Part shown: piece after piece, positions 58,062-64,000 of the stretch
Layout of the letters: every line of letters begins with the position of its first letter
How positions within the stretch are numbered: the first letter of the stretch is position 1
Source of the DNA: Zanthoxylum bungeanum
Taxonomy: Eukaryota > Streptophyta > Magnoliopsida > Sapindales > Rutaceae
Length of the DNA stretch: 64,000 nucleotides
Reading direction: 5' to 3'
Assembly (NCBI GenBank): GCA_019454045.1
Contig: SKCR01034782.1
Span: forward strand, 1-64,000
Translations under genes and position numbers: made by a program
The notes under the pieces: model-generated
What the model was told of the DNA's origin: nothing
The model's input: the letters and a program-made list of their open reading frames with translations, nothing else
The model's database searches: none

Positions 58062-58508
58062 ATGATGGCAGGAGACAGAAATCATAAAGTTTTGATGGCC
58101 TCAACGGCGGAGTGGTGGAAAATATAGAAGAGAACTTGTTGTTGGGAATAGAAAATGCCCGAAAAGAAAGGGAGACAACCCAAGCCTTCATGAAAACTAT
58201 GATGAAGAAGATCGAGAAGTTAGAGAAAAAATCCAGAAGTCAGGCTTGTGCGGGGCCTAGTCATAGAAAAGAAGAAATTGCTAGTGGGAAAGACTAGTGG
58301 GTGGAGAAGAGGAGCGAGAGACAGAGGGAGAAAACCATGGAGAGTGAGGTTAGCATTCATAGCAAATGAAGCACCGATAAAAGAGGTTCGGGGGAGATGT
58401 GACTATGGACGAACGCCTGAATCATCCAGTAATAGCCACTGTTTGGGGAGAGCGATTTGAGGCGTTATGAGAAGTAAGGGCATAGAGCCTTACGTGGGAG
58501 GAGATACC
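58062..58508 (+). pseudogene. Gypsy gag relic of J, 5' part
   Basis: A short leader ATG (58062) gives MMAGDRNHKVLMASTAEWW; a shift then leads to the open piece 58112-58297 with ENARKERETTQAFMKTMMKKIEKLEKK, a charged coiled-coil-like start typical of gypsy gag. The next piece (58248-58460) overlaps in another frame. It is interrupted at 58508 by solo LTR B4 and resumes at 61481. Confidence 0.65.
58504..58508 (+). other. Target-site duplication of B4 (left)
   Basis: ATACC, repeated exactly at 61476-61480. Confidence 0.88.
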
Positions 58509-58685
58509 TGTTAGACAATTATGACCCATAGCGTCACTGTTTGTAAAAGACATTGTGTTTTTGTACAAAATTGACTATGTAGTAATGGAATTGCCTTTTA
58601 TCATTTCGTAATTTACTTACTTTGATATATAAATGGTAAAAGTCCAAATGATTAGTTCCGGATTGAGATGATATGAGACAGTATC

Positions 58686-58749
58686 AATCCATAAAGGTTT
58701 AATCATTAAATATCCCTAATCCATAAAGGTTTAATCATTAAATATCCCT
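58686..58749. repeat. 32-bp tandem duplication in B4
   Basis: AATCCATAAAGG..AAATATCCCT repeated exactly at 58686-58717 and 58718-58749; other B LTRs have one copy. Confidence 0.88.
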
Positions 58750-59577
58750 AGTCGTAGTATTATCGAGACTGAACATCGATAATGCGGAATAGACTAGTAT
58801 TGCACTTGTGCGCGTTGTGACGGCATAATGGCATAGTTCTCATATATTTAAGTATAGGATACTTATGCAAGTGCGATAGGAGGTTGTGTTTTACCGATGG
58901 TACGGAAAACAGCTTCGCTCTGGATAGACCCCGCGGAATCCCATTGGTAGTATGTATATGTGTCTATGGGACTACACGTCAGGGTAGGTTTATTTGGTCT
59001 TAACCTGAGACTTACATCGCTGATACTTGCGACAATCAGTAAACTTTGGTTTTGGTCATCCAGGGCTTTAACAGGTTCTGTGTACGCCTCTATTGGGTTT
59101 ATCGAGAATCGTAGTGTATTGGATGTGATGTCAAGACGGGAGTATCACTTCAGACATATGGAGATGATGATCACGCAAGGATTCATAACTAGTTCTCTAT
59201 TGTGTTGCAACCATCGGGATAATGTGACAAGGTCATAATTATCCGATTCAAAGAGACTAGTTGTTTGATATCCGATATGTGTTTCGTACGGGGCAGACAT
59301 TATTCCAGCCCCAGGCCTAGCACGTGACATCTGATACTGGATCGCTATACACGATACTACGGTATACTACGCCTGATATAGATCTTATATTCCAGTAAGA
59401 ATATTTCTGGAGAATTGGGTAAGCATGGCGCTTTGCTAGAAGCCAACCTTGTCTCGTAAATTGGTAAAACGTAGTACAAGGTACGTATGTGTTCGGATAG
59501 TCCGACGACCGTATTTACTGCCAACATATCCGGAGATCTCTTGGGTCACTTCCCGAGAATTCACCGATGACGTTTGA

Positions 59578-59585
59578 TTCAAACT
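59578..59585 (+). other. Target-site duplication of hAT element M (left)
   Basis: TTCAAACT, repeated exactly at 60584-60591. Confidence 0.88.
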
Positions 59586-59845
59586 TAGGGGTGAGCAAAA
59601 CCGGTTTCGGTTCCGGTTCCGCATGGAACCGGAACCTACCCGGAAAAATTCGGTTCCGCACTAAGTGGAACCGGAACCTACCCAATTAAATAGGGTACCC
59701 TATTATTCGGTTCCAATCCGGTTCCGGTCCGGTTCCGAATTACCCTATTTTAAAATATTTTAATGAAAACTACATTCTGATATGAGTCCGTAGGAAAAAA
59801 CGGGGACCAAATCGGAGTGCGGAAGTTCAAGAACGAAGAAAATAA

Positions 59846-60050
59846 AGTTGAATGCACACTGCTGCTAACTTTAGTTGTAGTCCATCCTGAATCAACATGG
59901 ACAGTCCCGGAAACATCAGTGAAATTCAATGTGTAATCTCCACCAACATATGTGCTAACAGGGCTTAATTGGCTAAGGTTCTTGAAATCAGCCAAGGAGT
60001 AGTAATGTGGCAAGGCATGAAATAGGCACAGTTGCACTGATCATCAAAGC
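59846..60050 (-). pseudogene. Fasciclin-like arabinogalactan protein fragment (FLA7-like) inside M
   Basis: The minus strand reads LFHALPHYYSLADFKNLSQL, then SPVSTYVGGDYTLNFTDVSG and TVHVDSGWTTTKVSSSVHST, without a stop. The block H-A-L-P-x-Y-Y-S-L..F-K-N-L-S-Q..G-x-V-H-x-D-S-G-W is the C-terminal half of a fasciclin domain in FLA7-type cell-surface arabinogalactan proteins, which are GPI-anchored and linked to cell-wall organisation. Only about 65 residues are present. The signal peptide, Pro-rich regions, the following DPVAVYQV segment and the GPI signal are missing. At 59846 the match ends abruptly and changes to an LTR-like sequence. A frameshift lies just upstream (about 60037-60040). 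Confidence 0.72.
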
Positions 60051-60400
60051 CATGGAAAATTCCATTTTTTTCCATAATTTTTATGTAGCCTTACAAGGTA
60101 ATCGCACTCTCTAAATTCCTGCAAAACCAGATAGATCTCATTCTCAGCTTATCAGCACAAGTGACAAGACCTGTGAACAAATCTTACTAAACCACAATAT
60201 AATTGATATTTGTTCCAAATTTAACGCTAAATCTAAGTTGCAATGTATAGATAGAGATTAAAAAAAACAAAAATTTACAGAAACATAACAGAAACATAGC
60301 ATCATCTGAATTACCAATCAAATAAGCAACTGGATTTGCAGTGCTAATAAAATGTCTTGTATGGTTATATGTTCATATAAATCTCTAAATGTTCATATAA
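60051..60400 (-). other. Rest of the captured segment in M
   Basis: On the minus strand a TTTTGCAG splice-acceptor-like site lies near 60120. The remainder is AT-rich and could be intron and upstream sequence of the captured gene. No other exon is recognisable. Confidence 0.35.
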
Positions 60401-60583
60401 ACCGGTTCCATGGTCCGGTTCCGGTTCCGACCATTTTGGAACCGGAACCTACCCGGATAAAATCGGTTCCTTCATTTTTGGAACCGGAACCTACCCGATT
60501 ACAACCGGTTCCGGTTCCAAACCCGGAAAACCGGTCCGGTTCCAATCGGTTCCGAGAAGAACCGGAACCGGTGCTCACCCCTA

Positions 60584-60591
60584 TTCAAACT
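60584..60591 (+). other. Target-site duplication of hAT element M (right)
   Basis: TTCAAACT, identical to 59578-59585. Confidence 0.88.
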
Positions 60592-61475
60592 TAATCTGGG
60601 ATTAAAACGGAGAAACTTTATCTAGGATAAAGTACTATTAGATGAGAGAGAAAGATTAATTTGGAATTAATCGATAAAATAATATATTCGATATATTAAA
60701 CGAAATTGGATTTCGATTCGGAATTAAAATTAGATTTTAATTTGGACACTTGAATTAATTTAGAATTAATTCTCGAGTGACATGAAAAGTAAATTGGATT
60801 TATTTACGAGGCATCGGAAAAATCGTTGATTTAGAATTATCGAAACCGAGCCCGGAATGTGTTTGCGAAGTTGCGTCGATTTTGAATCGCGTGCGACCGC
60901 AAGTCATATCGTAAATCACATCGTAAGTCAAATCACATGTCATTGATGTGTGATACAAGTCAAACCACTTTATGAAAAGTAACTTTGACTTTTTGACTTT
61001 TGACCTTTTGATTTATGGAGGGAAAATTGGGGGGGAAAAAGGTTTAACCTTTTGGAAAAGTTAAAGGCTTTTCTTTTCACCTTTTTACCTAGGGTTTTGG
61101 TATAAGATACAATATTTGATTTTCTCTCTCCCTAAGACACTCACTTGGCCGAATCTTAGAGAAGGAAACCTAGGGTTTTTCTTTTTCAATTTTCAAAGGG
61201 AAATCTTGCTAACACACTTTAGTGGATCAAACAAAGGTGATAGGGAATATATTCAAGAGCTTGGATCTCATTCTTGGAGCTTGGAGCTTGGAGTTTTCTT
61301 TATCAAAATCATCCACTTGGCCGAATTCAAAAGAAAGCAAATGAAGGATTTTTCTTGGAGCTTTCATCACATCCGATCGTTGTAAGTGTGATTCCGCCAC
61401 TCTTTCAATTTATTCATTCTTATTTCATGTTTGAGATGATCTTGGGATATGTTTAAGAAACATTAGAAACCAACA

Positions 61476-61480
61476 ATACC
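61476..61480 (+). other. Target-site duplication of B4 (right)
   Basis: ATACC, identical to 58504-58508. Confidence 0.88.
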
Positions 61481-62600
61481 ATGTCATGAAAGGATATTAT
61501 GAGATAGCCTCCAACATAAAGGAGAAGGATACCAAGGGTCACTTGAGGGACTAGTTCCAACAAGAGTGAGAGATGAGCACGCGATGAGGTGCTTGAGATG
61601 ATCAAGCTATGGAGACAACGTCCTATTTCACCAAGGAAGTGTTGAAATTGGAGATCCCGAAAAGTTTCTCCATGAATGCAATGGACATCTACAAGGGTAA
61701 TACAGACCATAAGTCTTATGTTGAAAAGTTTATCTTGCTAATAGAGATCCAATGCATGGTCGGAGGAACAGACTACAAGGTTTTCCCGCTATCCTTGAGG
61801 GAACAACCAGCTTATGCTTCAAAATCCTAACATCGGGGAGTATCAACAGCTTCTCCCAATTGTGGAAATATTTTGTGTGCTAATTCAAAGTAGCATGCAT
61901 ACCAAAAAAGATGGTCAGGTCATTGAAGACGATAAAAGAACGCGATAACAAGCAACTGAAAAGCTTTATCGATAGATACCACAATTTTGGTATTCGAGGT
62001 GTGGGCATATGAGTCTCCAGAAATGTTGGAAATCTTTAAGAAAACATTTTGTCCCACCTTAGGATTCAAGAGGTTCCGGACTACGCAACAGCCTTAGAAC
62101 AGACAATGAGTTTTGTGTTGTTGGAGGAAGAATAGAAGATAGCCCGAGAAGATACCACTCGGGAAAAGAAAGAATCGAGGTCAGACATCCGTCGTGATAG
62201 TGAAAATTGATGGAGAGGACCAGTCATGAAGAGGTAGGTATTCAGGCCTACAAATCAGTGTAACTCAGTGCTCAATACTAGGCCCTCAATCCAAGTTATG
62301 CATATTGTGGGGGGCTCGGCTTATATGGCCCTGAACGTGCCATTATTTCAGATAGTTTGAGAGATATAAGACAAATGGATGTTTATAAAGCCTGACTCGA
62401 GAAGGTTCCCGGTATAAAATAGGGACACTAGAGCCTATTATATGCACATAATATAAGGGACATGACACTGAGGCCTGTAGAGACATGCAGGAGCAGATTG
62501 AGGATCTGGTGTGGAATGATTACCTCAAGAAATGTATCGACCGTGAGGTCATGAGAGCGAGGCAACGTGGGTAGTAGAGGTCATCGGGATCCTATCACCC
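61481..62600 (+). pseudogene. Gypsy gag relic of J, 3' part
   Basis: The open piece at 61609-61830 contains YFTKEVLKLEIPKSFSMNAM and DIYKGNTDHKSYVEKFILLI, the retrotransposon gag core of Tat/Athila-type gypsy elements (family pattern P.F.M..MD.YDG..DP..H). After a shift come SFSQLWKYFVCQFKVACIPK, SLKSFIDRYHNFGI-like and a C-terminal block (about 62437-62573) with C..(stop)YKGHDTEACRDM and QEQIEDLVWNDYLKKCIDRE, a gag zinc-knuckle/helix region with its His codon lost. Multiple stops and shifts make it non-functional. Confidence 0.72.
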
Positions 62601-62969
62601 ATAACAGTTGGATGACATCCGACTAATGAAGTTTTGAAAAGGCAATGATGTCAAGCTTTTTGTAACAGATAGAGTCTCTCTTAAAATGACTCGCAAATAG
62701 TTGTAAGATGGACAATATATTCTTGGAATACTGGTAAAATATTTCCTATTTTTTAATAAGTTACTCGCACCTTTACATGATTATTGTTTATTTGAATGAG
62801 AAAGACTTGCCTGATATTTCTTGAAAATACCCATGATCGACGCCAACAAGAGGTACAAAATATTGTGTGGATATCGTGCACCCCATGGCACTCCAACCCC
62901 AGTATTATTATCAAACTCCTCTGGCAGGAATGCTAGTACCCGATTGTTTACACCTTCGAAGACAATGAA
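62601..62969 (+). other. Decayed gypsy J sequence, no readable domain
   Basis: Protease and RT would be expected after gag, but I cannot find a DTG or YVDD box. This suggests pol is deleted and replaced by the tandem-repeat region that follows. The short overlapping frames at 62821-63283 are not conserved. Confidence 0.45.
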
Positions 62970-63400
62970 ATGTCCTGTGTGGCATTTGGCACCTCAGAGC
63001 AACTATAGCACGCTCAACGAGAAGACTGATGTGGCGATTGGCCTCCCAAGAATACCATAGTACGTAGGGAATGAAAATAACTTTGTGGTACTGCGATAGC
63101 CTCAAGTTTACACAGCATGGGGATGGATATTTCCTCCATGGCATTTTCCGCCCATAAAGAGAGTTGGAGGTGTATAGTACTGGTTAGGCTCACGGGCCTC
63201 CGTGGCATTTGTAGCATCGAGATATACTTAGCATGGGGAGCGGGAATGCCCCTATGACACTGGTCATCCCTTCTTGGATCCATATGAGTATAGTATAGGG
63301 AAGATAAAAAGGCCTTAGTGTCATTTGCAGACTCAAGAGATGCCTAGCATGAGGAGGAAAATGCCAGCATGGTTTTGGTCGCCTTCTATTCGGTAGCTCA
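62970..63400 (+). repeat. ~115-bp degenerate tandem repeat
   Basis: Four diverged copies with a core GTGGCATTTG..CTCGAGATATRCTTAGCATGGGGA, at about 62981, 63090, 63203 and 63320. They lie in the distal part of gypsy element J. Confidence 0.65.
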
Positions 63401-63639
63401 GTTTTCCATAGACGTTTGGACTGTGAGGTCCAAAATTATTATTTTAGGTTACATAGGACATGACATTGTGTCAGTTGCCTCAATATTTTTGGGTCGGTAC
63501 GGGGTGCGTGATATGTAACCCTTGTTATACTTGTCATTTTTTATTTATATTTTTTTATGTAACCTGGTATTGAATGTCATTGTCAGTTCTTGTGGGGATG
63601 ACATGAGGTTGAAAATCTTCCATCATTAGTCTTTCTGAG
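63401..63639 (+). other. Spacer between two tandem repeats
   Basis: AT-rich towards 63540-63570; no gene or known motif seen. Confidence 0.5.
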
Positions 63640-64000
63640 TTGAATGGCCCGGGGTTGGGTATGTTCCACTGAGGCCTTATGTTATGTGAAAATGGCATAA
63701 CAAGGGATCATTACCTAGTGGCCAAATTTGTTGAATAGCTCAAGGTTAGGTACATCCCATCGAGGCTTTATGTTATTTGAAAATGGCACAAAGAGAGATA
63801 ATTCCCTTGTGGCTAAGTTTATTGAATGGATCAGGGTTCGGTACGTCCTACCGAGGCCTTATATTATATGAAAATGACACAATGAAGGATCATTCCTATG
63901 TGACCAAGTTTTTTAAATAACTCGGGGTTGGGTACGTCTCACCGAGGATTTATATTATGTGAAAATAACACAAAGAGAGATCATTCTATTGCGGCTAAGT
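63640..64000 (+). repeat. ~91-bp tandem repeat running off the window
   Basis: At least four copies of a unit with GGGTTGGGTACGTCCCACC.GAGGCCTTAT, ATGTGAAAATGGCACAAAGAG and GATCATTCC..GTGGCTAAGTTT, starting at about 63654, 63746, 63837 and 63928. The array continues beyond 64000. Confidence 0.85.

Larger units (their letters stand above)
59586..60583. mobile_element. Element M: hAT element carrying a fasciclin-like gene fragment
   Basis: 998 bp with ends TAGGGGTGAGCA / TGCTCACCCCTA and an exact 8-bp duplication. Both flanks are runs of GGTTCCGGTTCC-type repeats like those in L. The middle (about 59750-60400) is not hAT-like and contains a piece of a plant gene, so M is a gene-carrying non-autonomous hAT element. 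Confidence 0.82.
58509..61475 (+). mobile_element. Element B4: B-family solo LTR, plus strand, inside J
   Basis: TGTTAGACAATTATGACCC to ..TTAGAAACCAACA, with exact duplication ATACC and no internal region. About 1.96 kb once hAT element M is removed. The opposite orientation to B1-B3 shows it is an independent insertion. A local 32-bp tandem duplication lies at 58686-58749. The frame at 61116-61456 lies in the LTR tail and is not a gene. Confidence 0.88.

Noticed and set aside
61476..61490. Primer-binding site (ATACCATGTCATG) after the B4 LTR
   Set aside because: ATACC is the target duplication and the following sequence continues the interrupted gag of J, so B4 is a solo LTR.
63640..64000. 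CRISPR-like array
   Set aside because: The whole ~91-bp unit is repeated with no unique spacers, and the context is a plant gypsy element.

Overview
This is a repeat-dense stretch of plant nuclear DNA, most likely from an angiosperm and probably a eudicot. The evidence is plant-type LTR retrotransposons (Ty1/copia with initiator-Met tRNA primer sites, Ty3/gypsy with tRNA-Asp-type and GTCTGTGGGG-type primer sites), hAT elements with 8-bp target duplications, and relics of two plant gene families (LOG cytokinin-activating enzyme; fasciclin-like arabinogalactan protein). I find no intact protein-coding gene. Almost every base can be assigned to a transposable element or its remains, and most open frames lie in LTR or antisense sequence and do not look real.

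Layout. 1-1400: fragments of Ty1/copia LTRs. 1401-32942: one old, decayed Ty1/copia element (A) opened up by later insertions. Element B1 (6562-16501, minus strand, TSD GTTCC) sits in its integrase. A long solo LTR of a gypsy-like family, C (17880-31797, TSD CTATG), sits in its reverse transcriptase. C was in turn hit by element B2 (19327-28798, minus, TSD AGTAA). 32945-33208: a LOG-type pseudogene fragment. 33209-34153: start of a C-related LTR (F). 34154-50496: a third, older and 5'-truncated B element (B3, minus). Inside B3 are a GC-rich hAT element E (37103-41290, TSD CTCTTATA), which carries a solo LTR D of the C family (37705-41259, TSD CCGGC), and a plus-strand Ty1/copia element G (41581-46621) that keeps a long recognisable reverse transcriptase/RNase H frame.

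50497-54101 is a rearranged Ty3/gypsy Tat-type relic: minus-strand LTR and 3' internal region, then an oppositely oriented LTR tail whose primer-binding site continues into an almost complete tRNA-Asp. 54102-55009 is a truncated copia LTR. 55010-56377 is the only sizeable stretch with no assignment. 56378-57163 is a hAT element (L, TSD GATTTGGG). From about 57.2 kb to the end is a decayed gypsy element J (LTR end, primer site, gag, tandem-repeat 3' part). A B-family solo LTR (B4, 58509-61475, TSD ATACC) interrupts its gag, and B4 itself contains a hAT element M (59586-60583, TSD TTCAAACT) carrying a fasciclin-like gene fragment.

The genes do not form a working system. What the window records is an order of insertion: A, then B1 and C, then B2 in C; F, then B3, then E and G in B3, then D in E; J, then B4, then M. 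The most unusual points are the tRNA-Asp joined to a gypsy LTR tail, the gene fragment in hAT element M, the LOG relic, and the precisely readable nesting. I see no sign of a new multi-gene system.
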